This document shows, piece by piece, positions 1 through 9,258 of a DNA stretch of 64,000 bases. Location of the stretch: NCBI RefSeq assembly GCF_000331105.1, contig NC_020054.1, positions 3,344,024 to 3,408,023 on the forward strand, read 5' to 3'. Position 1 is the stretch's first letter, and the number at the start of each line of letters is the position of its first letter. The notes beneath the pieces are model-generated. The model was not told the DNA's origin, did not search any database, and saw nothing but the letters and a program-made list of their open reading frames with translations. Position numbers and translations under genes: made by a program. This DNA comes from Fibrella aestuarina BUZ 2 (GTDB taxonomy: Bacteria; Bacteroidota; Bacteroidia; Cytophagales; Spirosomataceae).

Positions 1-14
1 ATCGTTTCGTATCC

Positions 15-1493
15 ATGAATTCAGTCATAAAAAAATCATTGCTGTTGCTGCCGTTGGCCGTTGGGCTGGGTAGTTGCAACAAGTTCTTAGACGTCAACGT
101 CACGCCCAATAACCCCACGGCGGTGCCGCCATCGGTACTGCTATCGTCATCGCTGATCGGCTCGGCGTTTTCTAATGCCAATGAGCTGAACCGCTTCGCC
201 TCCGTGGTGACGCAGCAGCTCACGGGCGCAGCCGGTAGCCCGGCCAACTACGACACGTATAATGTCACGGCGGCTGATTTCGGTAACCAATGGCGGTTTG
301 AAATTTTTGGTGGTGCGCTGGTCAACTACCAGCAAATCATCAATACCGCACCGAATGCACGGGCTTACACGGGTATCGCCAAAATTATGAAGGCGTATAC
401 CTTCTCGCTGGCAACCGATACCTGGGGCGACATCCCTTACTCGCAGGCGTTGCTGGGCGAAACCAACCTGACGCCGCGTCTCGACAAGCAGGAAGATATC
501 TACCAGGGCAATCAGTCGCTGGGGATTCAGAGCCTGTTTGACCTGGTGCGCGAAGGGCTGGCTGATCTGAACAGCAACAACGGTAGTCCAACTGGCTTGG
601 TGCCAGGTACGTTGGATGATGTGGTGTATAAAGGTACGTTGGCTAACTGGCGACGCGCCGGGGGTACGTTGCTCCTGAAACTGGCGTCGACGATCAGTGT
701 GAAAAACCCAACGCTGGCAACCACGGTGATCAACGAAGTGCTGCAAAGCGGGAACTACATCAATTCGAACACGCAGGATCTGAACGTGGCGTTTGGTGGT
801 GCCGTGGGTAGCCGCGATCCCCGTTATGAATACACGTATGTGAGCTTGTTCCGTGATGACCTCATCCTGAGCACGCGCTACCTGAACTTGCTGCAAAGTC
901 TGAACGACCCCCGGTTGCCGATTTTCTTTACGCGCAACGCCGCGGGTAACTACGGTACGGCCGATAACGGACAGCGGGGTGGTTACCCAACGCCGGTCAA
1001 CTATTCGCGCTATGGCTCGGCAATCGTTGGGGCAAACGGCGAAGGTCCGGTGCGGCTGCTGACGAACTTCCAGCGGGCGTTCATTCTGGCTGAAGCGGCC
1101 TTGCGGCTGGGTACACCCGGCGACCCGCAGGCGCTGTATACGGAAGGTATCCGGGCGTCGATGACACTGGCTGGCCTGACGGCCGCGCAGATCGATGCGT
1201 ACCTGGCGGCTAACCCCAAGGTGGCTACGCTGACGGGTACCAACGAAGAGAAAATTGCCCAGATCATCACGCAGAAGTACATCGCCTTCACGGGCAATGG
1301 CATCGAGCTCTGGAACGACTACCGCCGCACAGGTTATCCGGCGTCGATCAACACGCGCTCACAAAACGCGACGGGTGTTGACGGCACGATCCCGGTTCGG
1401 GCGGTATACGTTCAGGAAGAAATTCAGCGGAACCCGAATTTCCCACAAGCTCCCCCGCAGTCAAATGTGAAGGTGTGGTGGGATGCTAACTAA
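15..1493 (+). CDS. SusD/RagB-family outer-membrane lipoprotein (SusD-like_2 type)
   Basis: Surface lipoprotein that would cap a SusC-type TonB-dependent transporter and bind an oligosaccharide or other nutrient. The 492-residue protein starts with a lipoprotein signal peptide ending in the lipobox LGSC (Cys21). The mature start, NKFLDVNVTPNNPT, is typical of the SusD-like_2 branch. Helical TPR-like SusD sequence follows, including a late IAQIITQKYIAFTGNGIELWNDYRR-type segment in which W and the YRRTG turn are recognisable. Its partner SusC is expected just upstream, outside the window. A second lipoprotein follows after 30 bp. The ligand cannot be read from the sequence. Confidence 0.9.
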   Translation: MNSVIKKSLLLLPLAVGLGSCNKFLDVNVTPNNPTAVPPSVLLSSSLIGSAFSNANELNRFASVVTQQLTGAAGSPANYDTYNVTAADFGNQWRFEIFGGALVNYQQIINTAPNARAYTGIAKIMKAYTFSLATDTWGDIPYSQALLGETNLTPRLDKQEDIYQGNQSLGIQSLFDLVREGLADLNSNNGSPTGLVPGTLDDVVYKGTLANWRRAGGTLLLKLASTISVKNPTLATTVINEVLQSGNYINSNTQDLNVAFGGAVGSRDPRYEYTYVSLFRDDLILSTRYLNLLQSLNDPRLPIFFTRNAAGNYGTADNGQRGGYPTPVNYSRYGSAIVGANGEGPVRLLTNFQRAFILAEAALRLGTPGDPQALYTEGIRASMTLAGLTAAQIDAYLAANPKVATLTGTNEEKIAQIITQKYIAFTGNGIELWNDYRRTGYPASINTRSQNATGVDGTIPVRAVYVQEEIQRNPNFPQAPPQSNVKVWWDAN

Positions 1494-1523
1494 CGGATGT
1501 TCACGGCAAAATCATTGAGACAC

Positions 1524-2036
1524 ATGACTAAGACAATCATAAAAAGCTTGCTGCTGGTGGCGTTGGTTACGGCCAACTTCGCCTGCAAAGACGATCTACA
1601 ATATGGCCCGCTGGTGCGTGACAACCGCCCGGCTGTGCCGGTAACGTTTACCGGAGCCACAACCTTTGGCGGTAACCCGTATATCGAGGTGTCGGCGGCA
1701 GGGGCGGGTACGATTCGCTATACGCTGTCGATTCCGCAGTCGAGCGGGCGCACGATCAAGGAAATCACGCGCGTAGCGGGTGGCGGTACGGCCGTAAATG
1801 CGGCTTCGTTGAACACGGCCTCGGCCATCATCAACACGGCCCCCATTGCCGGCAACGGCACGACTGCCGTGTTTGAAACAACGCTGGCTGCTTTCAAGGC
1901 AAAGTTTACGGGAGTTAGTACCACCCCTTCGGCTAATCCGTATACTCCGAGCGAGATTGCATTTATCTTCCTGGTAACCCTCGATGATAATACGCAGATC
2001 GTCACGCAGCAGGTACGTGCCAGGCTGATTCCTTAA
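1524..2036 (+). CDS. Small lipoprotein trailing the SusD gene, function unknown
   Basis: A 170-residue lipoprotein with signal peptide and lipobox NFAC (Cys21), followed by a Thr/Ala/Gly-rich, probably all-beta body. I chose ATG 1524 over the in-frame ATG at 1497 because it gives a normal basic-hydrophobic signal peptide beginning MTKTIIKSLLL. It lies directly behind a SusD gene and before a strong terminator, so it is probably the last gene of that locus and may be an accessory surface glycan-binding or structural protein. I do not recognise a named domain. The role is inferred from position only. Confidence 0.75.
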   Translation: MTKTIIKSLLLVALVTANFACKDDLQYGPLVRDNRPAVPVTFTGATTFGGNPYIEVSAAGAGTIRYTLSIPQSSGRTIKEITRVAGGGTAVNAASLNTASAIINTAPIAGNGTTAVFETTLAAFKAKFTGVSTTPSANPYTPSEIAFIFLVTLDDNTQIVTQQVRARLIP

Positions 2037-2042
2037 GCGTCG

Positions 2043-2093
2043 AGGCACAAAAAAAACGCCGCTGATCGGATCAGCGGCGTTTTTTTTGTGCCT
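2043..2093 (+). terminator. Perfect bidirectional intrinsic terminator
   Basis: Two perfectly complementary 25-bp arms (2043-2067 and 2069-2093) are separated by one base. Each arm holds a GC-rich CGCCGCTGATC core and an eight-base A or T run. It can therefore end transcription from either side. It closes the first SusD locus. Confidence 0.93.
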
Positions 2094-2490
2094 CATCAAT
2101 ATGTGACTACTCCTCTCTTATGATGGATAGTATAAAAGGTTGTTTTGGACATAAGTCAGTAGAATCGTTGGCCTATCACAGATGACGAAATATGATTTTT
2201 TGAATAAATAGGTAAGTATATATTTATGAGTAATAATACTATTTTATGGCCATTATCCGGTTAATTTACCGGATATGTACTATATTTTAAATGAAAAATT
2301 AATGTTGGCTAATACGGGGCAATTATACTTTTCTCAGAATATTAATTGGTCATTACGTAGAGCGTCCTTATCATTGCATTGCGAATTGAGAATAGGCCGA
2401 ACAATACGGGTAATTGGTCAAAAACGAAGATTACTCAGATGGGTGTTGACCTGTTATCAATCGCTCAACTAACTTAACTTGTGTACATCT
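2094..2490 (+). other. AT-rich intergenic region upstream of the SusC-SusD pair
   Basis: About 400 bases without a convincing gene. Base composition is much more AT-rich than the flanking genes. A 65-codon frame at 2275-2472 has no recognisable product and is probably chance. The region should hold the promoter of the SusCD pair. The nearest weak match to a Bacteroidota -7 box is TAACTTG near 2475, with a TTG further upstream, but it is not strong. Confidence 0.6.
2254..2275. promoter_or_regulatory. Inverted repeat, candidate operator for the SusCD pair
   Basis: Arms TATCCGGT and ACCGGATA are perfectly complementary, separated by six A/T bases, and lie about 215 bp before the susC-like start. 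The position and symmetry fit a regulator site. No regulator gene is adjacent, so the assignment is an inference. Confidence 0.35.
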
Positions 2491-5400
2491 ATGAGTAAAC
2501 TATTTACGGGATGCTGGCTTCTGTTCGCGCTGTTCTCGTTGCCACTGCTGGCACAGGACATGACCGTGCGGGGTCGGGTCACTTCATCAGACGACGGCGC
2601 TGCCCTGCCTGGGGTGAGCGTGCAGGTAAAAGGGACAACGCGTGGCACCAACACCGATGGTGAGGGGCGTTTCCAATTAAGCGCACCTCGTAATGCGCGG
2701 CTGGTATTCAGCTTTATCGGGTATAGCTCGCAGGAAATTGCGCTGAACGGCCAATCGGAGGTAACCATCGCCCTGAAAGGCGACTCGCAACAATTAAGCG
2801 AGGTGGTGGTAACGGGTTATGGCACCCAAACTCGCCAAGAGACTACAGGGAACATTGCCTCAGTAAAGGGATCGGCTATTGCTACCCAACCCATCCAAAG
2901 CTTTGAATCGGGGCTGGCTGGGCGTGCGGCCGGGGTGCAGATCACGGTGCCAAACGGCGTGGTGAACAACCCGCCGGTATTTCGTATCCGGGGTACCAAC
3001 TCCATCTCGCTTAGTTCGTATCCGCTGGTTGTCGTGGATGGTATCCCCACCTATACGGGTGATCAAGGCTCCACTAACGCCCCGGCTAACCCGCTGGCGA
3101 GCATCAACCCCAACGACATCGAGACGATGGACATCGCCAAAGATGCCGCCGCTACAGCTATTTATGGTTCGCGAGCAGCCAACGGGGTCGTATTTATTAC
3201 GACCAAGCGTGGTAAGGCCGGCAAGGTGAAAGTCAACTACGACGGCTGGGTGGGCTTCTCGAACGCCTACCGTCTACCGAAGTTGCTGAATGCCAGCGAA
3301 TACATTGCGTTTAAAACGCAGGCTGTGGCCAACAACCCGTCACAGTCGGCGGTGAAGTTCGCGCAGACCAACGATGCCAACGGCAACCCTATCGAGACCC
3401 GCTGGTACGATCAAATTTACCGGCAGGGCGTGTCGAACAACCATACCGTGAACGTATCGGGTGGTAACGACAACACCAACTACTACTTCTCGACGGGCTA
3501 CACTAACCAACAGGGTATTATCCGCCGCAACGACTTCCAGCGCATCAACACGCTGTTCAACGTCGATAGCAAACTGGGTAAGGCTGTAACGGTAGGGGGT
3601 AAGGCTTCTTATTCAAATGAGCAGAACCTGTCGGCCGGTACGTCGGGCTCGCTGAGCGGCGAAGCCTTTAACACCAGCGGTCTGGGCCGGGTAGGTCTGG
3701 TATTGCCTCCGATCCTGCCGGTTTACAACGCCGACGGGTCGTACAACATCAATGGGCCAGCCATCGGAACGGGAACAAACGTAGTGGGTACAGCGATTTC
3801 GTACCCCAACCCGCAACCAATGCTTGATCTGAACCGCTCGAACAGCGAAAACAACCACGTTCAGGCTAGTGTCTATTTGCAAGTGAAGCCCCTGAGCTGG
3901 ATAACGCTTCGTAGCGTATATGGTATCGACTACCTGTTTGTCGACAACGATATTTTCCAGGCGCCGCAGTCAAGCGATGGTAACGCGTCGCAGGGTAACG
4001 CATCGAGCATTTTTGCCCGGAACAAAACCTGGTTGTGGACCAACACCGCTCAGTTTGACAAGTCGTTCAACGAGGCGCACAACCTGAGCCTGCTCGTTGG
4101 TCAGGAACAACAGCGCCGCACGTTTGTATCGTACGGGATCAACCGGCAGACGCTATCAGACCCGGCCTACAATGTGATTCAGGCGGGTTGGGTAACCAAC
4201 AACCCCACCGGCATGGGCTTCGGCGAAAACTACCTGCTCTCAGGCTTTGGCCGGTTGAACTACAACTTTAAAGAGAAATACTTCCTGAGCGGTAACGTCC
4301 GGCAGGATGAGTACTCGGCACTGGGCCAGAAGAAAGGGGTGTTCTATGGCGTTTCGACCGGTTGGGATCTGACTAAAGAGAATTTCTGGAGTGGCCTTGG
4401 CAACACGGTGAGCACGTTCCGTCTGCGCGGTAGCTACGGTAAAGTGGGTAACATCGGCGGTATCGGTGATTACTCGCCTTACTCGATCTACGGTTCTGGT
4501 CTGTATGGTGGCCTGGCTACGCTGGCGTTCCAGACGGTGGGCAACCCCGACCTGCGCTGGGAAACGAGCACCAAGACCGACTTTGGTTTTAACTTCGGCT
4601 TGTTCAGCGACCGCATCACAGGTGAGGTGGCGTATTATAACAACGATATCGATAACCTGATCCTGAACGTACCGCAGGCCCCGTCGACGGGTGTACCGGG
4701 CCCGAACGCCAACCCGGCTGTGGCTTTCCCGCCGCAAAACGTCGGCCGGATGTACAACCGAGGGCTTGAGGTTTCGCTCAACGCACGGGTGATCAACAAG
4801 CGCAACTTCACGTGGTCGTCGAGCTTCAACATCACCTTCAACAAAAACGAAGTAACGGCATTGGCGCCCGGTCTGGAGTCGATCCTGACAGGTACGTCGG
4901 GGCTGGAGACGGTCAACCGCACGCAGGTTGGCTATCCGCTGGGTACGTTGTGGGTGGTACCAACGGCGGGTGTCGATCCGGCAACGGGCAAGCGCATTTT
5001 CGTCAATGCGGCTGGCCAGAAGGTGTATTACCAATTCTACGCGCCAGCGTCAGCGGGGCAGTTCAACTACTCGACCACGCCTGACGGCCGGACCCGGTAC
5101 GTTAGCTCAACGGGTGGTACGGCCATCACGCAGGCTGCCGACGCCGTTATGTACGCCAACGTATTGCCGAAAGTATACGGTGGTTGGGATAACACGTTCC
5201 GCGTCGGTCCGTTTGACATGAACGTGCTGTTGACCTACCAGACTGGCTTCTACGTCTACTACGGCACCAACGCCGGTCTGCACGACCAACGGTTCTGGAA
5301 CAACGACCGCGATGTGCTGACCGACGCCTGGATGAAAGAAGGCGATACCGGCAAGAAGTACGCCAAGCCCGTATTCGGCGACAACACGTCGAACGGCTCA

Positions 5401-5676
5401 GCTATTCCGATGGACATCAACGTATTCAAGGGTGATTTCGTGAAGTTGCGGACGGTATCGCTGGGGTATAACCTGCCCGCGAGCCTGGCACAGCGCGTGC
5501 GCCTGAGCAACGTACGGTTGTACGTGCAGGGCCAGAACCTGGCTGTGCTGACGGCTTACCCCGGTCCTGATCCGGAGGTATCGTCAAATGGTAACAGCAC
5601 GAGCTCACAAGGCGTGGACCGGAATACGGTTGGCAACGCCCGGACTATCACTATCGGCCTGCGGGCTGGTTTCTAA
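2491..5676 (+). CDS. SusC/RagA-family TonB-dependent outer-membrane transporter
   Basis: Energy-dependent import channel of the outer membrane that works with the SusD lipoprotein encoded next. From ATG 2491 the protein is 1061 residues: signal peptide (about 1-21, ending LLAQ), a carboxypeptidase-regulatory-like beta domain (about 22-100, GRVTSSDDGAALPGVSV), a plug domain starting LSEVVVTGYG and containing the conserved VVVDGIP, then a long Tyr/Asn-rich beta-barrel ending in aromatic Phe (GLRAGF). All parts of a full-length SusC are present. The gap to the SusD gene is 15 bp, so the two are co-transcribed. No N-terminal anti-sigma-interacting STN domain is visible. Confidence 0.95.
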   Translation: MSKLFTGCWLLFALFSLPLLAQDMTVRGRVTSSDDGAALPGVSVQVKGTTRGTNTDGEGRFQLSAPRNARLVFSFIGYSSQEIALNGQSEVTIALKGDSQQLSEVVVTGYGTQTRQETTGNIASVKGSAIATQPIQSFESGLAGRAAGVQITVPNGVVNNPPVFRIRGTNSISLSSYPLVVVDGIPTYTGDQGSTNAPANPLASINPNDIETMDIAKDAAATAIYGSRAANGVVFITTKRGKAGKVKVNYDGWVGFSNAYRLPKLLNASEYIAFKTQAVANNPSQSAVKFAQTNDANGNPIETRWYDQIYRQGVSNNHTVNVSGGNDNTNYYFSTGYTNQQGIIRRNDFQRINTLFNVDSKLGKAVTVGGKASYSNEQNLSAGTSGSLSGEAFNTSGLGRVGLVLPPILPVYNADGSYNINGPAIGTGTNVVGTAISYPNPQPMLDLNRSNSENNHVQASVYLQVKPLSWITLRSVYGIDYLFVDNDIFQAPQSSDGNASQGNASSIFARNKTWLWTNTAQFDKSFNEAHNLSLLVGQEQQRRTFVSYGINRQTLSDPAYNVIQAGWVTNNPTGMGFGENYLLSGFGRLNYNFKEKYFLSGNVRQDEYSALGQKKGVFYGVSTGWDLTKENFWSGLGNTVSTFRLRGSYGKVGNIGGIGDYSPYSIYGSGLYGGLATLAFQTVGNPDLRWETSTKTDFGFNFGLFSDRITGEVAYYNNDIDNLILNVPQAPSTGVPGPNANPAVAFPPQNVGRMYNRGLEVSLNARVINKRNFTWSSSFNITFNKNEVTALAPGLESILTGTSGLETVNRTQVGYPLGTLWVVPTAGVDPATGKRIFVNAAGQKVYYQFYAPASAGQFNYSTTPDGRTRYVSSTGGTAITQAADAVMYANVLPKVYGGWDNTFRVGPFDMNVLLTYQTGFYVYYGTNAGLHDQRFWNNDRDVLTDAWMKEGDTGKKYAKPVFGDNTSNGSAIPMDINVFKGDFVKLRTVSLGYNLPASLAQRVRLSNVRLYVQGQNLAVLTAYPGPDPEVSSNGNSTSSQGVDRNTVGNARTITIGLRAGF

Positions 5677-5691
5677 TACCGACCATCAACC

Positions 5692-7170
5692 ATGAAAAAA
5701 ATACTAGTACAAGCGTCTCTGTTAGGCGCATTCCTCCTGGGTACGTCGGCTTGTAACCGTGACTTGCTGACCCCCATTCCACAAACGTCGGTATCCGATG
5801 CGTCGTCGTTCAGCACGACGAGCCGGGTGCAGCAGCAGTTGCTGTCACTGTACACGGCCTTGAAAGATGGTAACCTCTATGGCGGCCGCTACCTGATCTA
5901 CGGCGACATTCGGGGCGAGAATTTCCTCAACGAGACGTCGAACCTCGTCACTGGTGCCGACGTGTGGAACCTCAACGCCACCAACAGCGCCACCGCGGTA
6001 CAGACGCTCTGGTATGCCGCTTATCTGTGCATCAACAAGTGCAACATCTTTATCGACGGCATGGCGACAGTACCGGTTACGATCGTGCCGGCTGATGTCG
6101 CCGCCCGGTATATCGCCGAGGCTAAGCTGATTCGGGCGCTGTCGTATTACAGCCTGCTGCAATACTACGCCCGGCCTTATGCCGACGGCAATGGGAACAA
6201 GCCCGGCGTGCCCCTTCGTTTGAACGGGATCAAAGGCACGGGTCAGTCTGATCTGGCGCGTAGCACGGTGGCTGATGTGTACACGCAGGTGCTGAAAGAC
6301 CTCAACGAAGCGGAAACGGGTTTACCCCAAACCTATTCGGGTACGGGCGAAAACACCACGCGTGCCCATAAGAACACGGCTATCGCGCTGAAAACGCGGG
6401 TATATCTGACCATGCAGCGCTATGCCGATGTGGTCACGGAGGCTAACAAGATTGTAAGCCCAGCAGCGCCTTTCAACGCGCCAACGGGGGTAAACCACCG
6501 CTTGCAGGCTGACATCGCCACGGTGTTCACGAACTTCACCACTACCGAGTCGATTTTCTCGATGCCGATGACGACCACGGCGGGCGACTTCCCCGGTACG
6601 CAAAACCAGCTGGCGTTCTACTACCAGCCTAACGCCAGCAATGGCGGTACGGGTGGGGCCGAGTACTCGTTGAATCCGAGTGGGATCATCGCCAACACCA
6701 ACTGGTCGGCTACCGATCGCCGCCGGTCATTTGTTCGGCAAACGGGCACAGGTGCCACCACCAAGAACTGGCTGATCAAGTACAAAACGGTTAGCCCGTA
6801 CACCGACTACGTTCCGGTGATTCGCTATTCGGAAGTGTTGTTGAACCTGGCTGAAGCGAGGGCGCGTACGACCAACTCCGTAGATGCACAGGCGGTAGCC
6901 CTGTTGAGTGCCGTTCGCAATCGGTCAGATGCGGCGATCACCTACACGACGACCAGCTTTGCCAACGCTACCGAGCTGACCAACGCTATTCTGCTGGAAC
7001 GCAACATCGAGTTCCTGGGTGAAGGGCTGCGCAACAATGATCTGGTGCGGCTGCTGCAAACCATTCCCGCCAAAGGGTCGGTTGCGGCTAAAGCGGCTTC
7101 TGAGAATGGCTACATCTGGCCGATCTCTGCGCAGGAGCTAGCTCTCAATAAGCTGGCAACGGACAACTAG
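5692..7170 (+). CDS. SusD/RagB-family nutrient-binding outer-membrane lipoprotein
   Basis: Partner of the upstream SusC-like transporter and the surface substrate-binding lid of the complex. 492 residues with lipobox TSAC (Cys21), then RDLLTPIPQTSVSD, a typical RagB/SusD mature N-terminus. Middle TPR-like helices are followed by the C-terminal segment in which the motif YSEVLLNLAEA and the RNIEFLGEG turn are classic for the family. It belongs to the canonical RagB/SusD branch rather than the branch of the first SusD gene in this window, so the two loci probably serve different substrates. The gene ends directly against a long inverted repeat. Confidence 0.94.
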   Translation: MKKILVQASLLGAFLLGTSACNRDLLTPIPQTSVSDASSFSTTSRVQQQLLSLYTALKDGNLYGGRYLIYGDIRGENFLNETSNLVTGADVWNLNATNSATAVQTLWYAAYLCINKCNIFIDGMATVPVTIVPADVAARYIAEAKLIRALSYYSLLQYYARPYADGNGNKPGVPLRLNGIKGTGQSDLARSTVADVYTQVLKDLNEAETGLPQTYSGTGENTTRAHKNTAIALKTRVYLTMQRYADVVTEANKIVSPAAPFNAPTGVNHRLQADIATVFTNFTTTESIFSMPMTTTAGDFPGTQNQLAFYYQPNASNGGTGGAEYSLNPSGIIANTNWSATDRRRSFVRQTGTGATTKNWLIKYKTVSPYTDYVPVIRYSEVLLNLAEARARTTNSVDAQAVALLSAVRNRSDAAITYTTTSFANATELTNAILLERNIEFLGEGLRNNDLVRLLQTIPAKGSVAAKAASENGYIWPISAQELALNKLATDN

Positions 7171-7272
7171 AATTACGTCCAAGGTTTAACGTCCAATGTC
7201 CAACGTTTACGGATAGCGCACTTAGCGTGTCCGCAAGCGTTGGACATTGGACGTTAAACCTTGGACGTAATT
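7171..7272. repeat. Perfect 35-bp heptad-built inverted repeat spanning stop codon to stop codon
   Basis: Arms 7171-7205 and 7238-7272 are exact reverse complements around a 32-base spacer that can itself fold. Within the left arm the sequence runs in 7-bp units from 7177 (GTCCAAG, GTTTAAC, then GTCCAAT, GTCCAAC). The left arm starts one base after the SusD stop and the right arm ends on the ung stop codon. It probably acts as a two-way terminator. The heptad construction is unusual; see the findings. Confidence 0.93.
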
Positions 7273-7937
7273 TACCACTCGATCGGTGGCAGGCCTTTGC
7301 TTTCCAGGTACGTGTTGGCCTGGCTGAAGTGCTTGTTGCCGAACCAGCCGCCCCACTGAGCGGCCATGGGCGAGGGGTGTTTCGCTTTTAAGATCAAGTG
7401 CTTGGAGTCGTCGATGACGGCTCCTTTTTTTTGTGCGTAGGCGCCCCACAGCATAAACACCACGTGCTCTTTTTGCTCGGAGAGGATCTTGATAACGGCA
7501 TCGGTGAACGTTTCCCAGCCTTTGCCCTGATGCGACCCCGCCTGCCCGGCCCGGACGGTCAGGGTCGAATTGAGCAGCATCACCCCCTGCGAGGCCCAGC
7601 GCTCCAGATTCCCCGATTTAGGGATGGGTTTGCCGAGGTCGTCCTGAATCTCCTTGAAAATATTGATGAGCGACGGGGGCTTCGTGATACCATCGGCGAC
7701 CGAAAACGCGAGCCCATTGGCCTGCCCTTCACCGTGATACGGATCCTGGCCCAAAATGACCACGCGGGCGTCGTCGAAACTACATTTGTCGAAGGCGTTG
7801 AAGATCAGGCGGCCGGGCGGATAAATCCGCTGGCTGGCGTATTCCTGTCGTAAAAATTCGGCTAACTTTGGGAAATACGGTTTGTCAAACTCAGGTTGCA
7901 GGTAGGGTTTCCAGGATTCGGCGATCGTAACGTTCAT
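7272..7937 (-). CDS. ung: Uracil-DNA glycosylase, family 1
   Basis: Removes uracil from DNA as the first step of base-excision repair in the cytoplasm. 221 residues, normal for the family. The water-activating motif GQDPYHGEGQANGLAFSV is intact about residue 65, and the DNA-intercalating motif near the C-terminus reads HPSPMAAQWGGWFG, with the catalytic His. It is convergent with the SusD gene and shares its stop codon region with the long inverted repeat. No operon partner is seen; apaG lies divergently upstream. Confidence 0.97.
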   Translation of the reverse strand: MNVTIAESWKPYLQPEFDKPYFPKLAEFLRQEYASQRIYPPGRLIFNAFDKCSFDDARVVILGQDPYHGEGQANGLAFSVADGITKPPSLINIFKEIQDDLGKPIPKSGNLERWASQGVMLLNSTLTVRAGQAGSHQGKGWETFTDAVIKILSEQKEHVVFMLWGAYAQKKGAVIDDSKHLILKAKHPSPMAAQWGGWFGNKHFSQANTYLESKGLPPIEW

Positions 7938-8049
7938 AGTAGGGGAGTAATGGAGTAAAGCCGGAAAAATAATTTCCGACAGGCCGATTGACCTGGCAAA
8001 CTTATCAACTTATTTTACGTTCTAAGGTTGTCTAAAACGAGCTTTGTTT

Positions 8050-8436
8050 ATGGTTTCTGCCGTAACGGAAGGCATTGAGGTAATTGTCAAAACAGAGTAT
8101 CAGCACGGCTATTCGAGCCCATTGCAGGCACACTTTGTGTTTACCTACCGCATTGCCATTGAAAACCACAGTGAGCATACCATCCAGTTGTTGCGTCGCC
8201 ATTGGCTTATCTACGACGCCACCGGCGAGGTGCGTGAAGTAGAGGGCGAAGGCGTTATTGGCCTGCAACCTGTGCTCGAACCCGGCGAGCGCCACGAATA
8301 CGTGTCGGGCTGCAACCTGCACGCCAGCATGGGTAAGATGGTGGGGTCCTATCTGGTCGAGCGGATCATCGACGGCAAACAGTTTCGTATTCAGGTGCCC
8401 GAATTCACGATGGTGGTGCCGTTCCAGTTGAATTAA
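8050..8436 (+). CDS. apaG: ApaG-family protein
   Basis: A 128-residue single-domain beta-sandwich (fibronectin-III-like) protein of the ApaG family. Characteristic features are the internal GVIGLQPVLEPGERHEYVSG segment, where the PGE and YxSG positions are conserved, followed by the SMGKMVGSY turn. The family was linked to Co2+/Mg2+ resistance in enterobacteria, but its biochemical role is unclear. I place the start at ATG 8050; an in-frame TTG at 8044 is possible but unnecessary. It is followed after three bases by a methyltransferase gene, so they are likely co-transcribed. Confidence 0.93.
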   Translation: MVSAVTEGIEVIVKTEYQHGYSSPLQAHFVFTYRIAIENHSEHTIQLLRRHWLIYDATGEVREVEGEGVIGLQPVLEPGERHEYVSGCNLHASMGKMVGSYLVERIIDGKQFRIQVPEFTMVVPFQLN

Positions 8437-8439
8437 TTC

Positions 8440-9216
8440 TTGATCAAGGCCTATCTCCGGCATTGGTGGCGGGCGGGCAACGCTCACGGTCTCCATTCGC
8501 CTTTTGTCTACGCCCTCTACACAGAGGTTATCAGCGCTCGGTCCGACACAACGCCATTCACGGCGATTGAGCAATTGCGGAAACAACTCCGCCAAAGTAC
8601 CGAACTCATCAACGTAACCGACCTCGGTGCCGGCTCACGAACGGGGGCCGGTCAACAGCGGCAGTTGGGGCACATTGCCCGATCGGCCCAGAAACCAGTT
8701 CGGTACGCCCAGCTCCTCAATCGGCTGGTACACCGCTTTAAGCCCACGACAGTGCTGGAGCTGGGTACGTCGTTGGGGCTAACAACGGCTTATCTGGCCG
8801 ATGCCGCCGCCCGCACAAACGGCCGTGTTGTCACCTTTGAAGGCTGCCCTGCCATTGCCGCCAAGGCTAAAAAGCACCTTGATGAATTGGGCTATCAGCA
8901 TGTGGATGTGGTCGTTGGTGACCTAAGTAAAACTTTGGCGTCTGAACTAGCAAAATTACCCAGCTTAGACTTCGTGTTTTTCGACGCTAATCATCGGTAT
9001 CAGCCTACTATTCAATATTTTACCAGTTGTCTGGAAAAGGCGCACAATGACTCCCTCTTTATCTTCGACGACATTCACTGGTCGGATGAGATGGAACAGG
9101 CCTGGGCCACCATCAAAGACCATCCGTCGGTTCAGGTGACGGTTGATCTGTTCGGTGTAGGGTTGGTGTTTTTTCGGCGTCAACAGCCACGACAGCATTT
9201 TGTGTTGACGTTTTAG
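8440..9216 (+). CDS. Class I SAM-dependent methyltransferase with TTG start
   Basis: 258-residue cytoplasmic methyltransferase-like protein. The glycine-rich SAM-binding motif I is TTVLELGTSLGLTTAYLADA at about residue 105. The acidic motif DFVFFDANHRY and a later FIFDDIHWSDEM follow, as in small-molecule or caffeoyl-CoA-type O-methyltransferases. No in-frame ATG precedes the conserved N-terminal HGLHSPFVYALY, so I accept TTG at 8440, three bases behind apaG. The substrate is unknown. Tight spacing makes it the second gene of an apaG operon. Confidence 0.82.
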   Translation: MIKAYLRHWWRAGNAHGLHSPFVYALYTEVISARSDTTPFTAIEQLRKQLRQSTELINVTDLGAGSRTGAGQQRQLGHIARSAQKPVRYAQLLNRLVHRFKPTTVLELGTSLGLTTAYLADAAARTNGRVVTFEGCPAIAAKAKKHLDELGYQHVDVVVGDLSKTLASELAKLPSLDFVFFDANHRYQPTIQYFTSCLEKAHNDSLFIFDDIHWSDEMEQAWATIKDHPSVQVTVDLFGVGLVFFRRQQPRQHFVLTF

Positions 9217-9258
9217 GCAGGTAACCGTATCTCCAGTATCCGTATCACCGACCCTACT

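Noticed and set aside
147..896. Long minus-strand frame inside the first SusD gene
   Set aside because: Antisense shadow of a well-supported gene, Arg/Gln-rich with no start context or family.
2275..2472. 65-codon frame upstream of SusC
   Set aside because: Lies in AT-rich regulatory DNA, no family or signal peptide, and likely random.
4240..5034. 264-codon minus-strand frame within the SusC gene
   Set aside because: Shadow frame; high Arg/His content typical of the reverse complement of GC-rich coding DNA.
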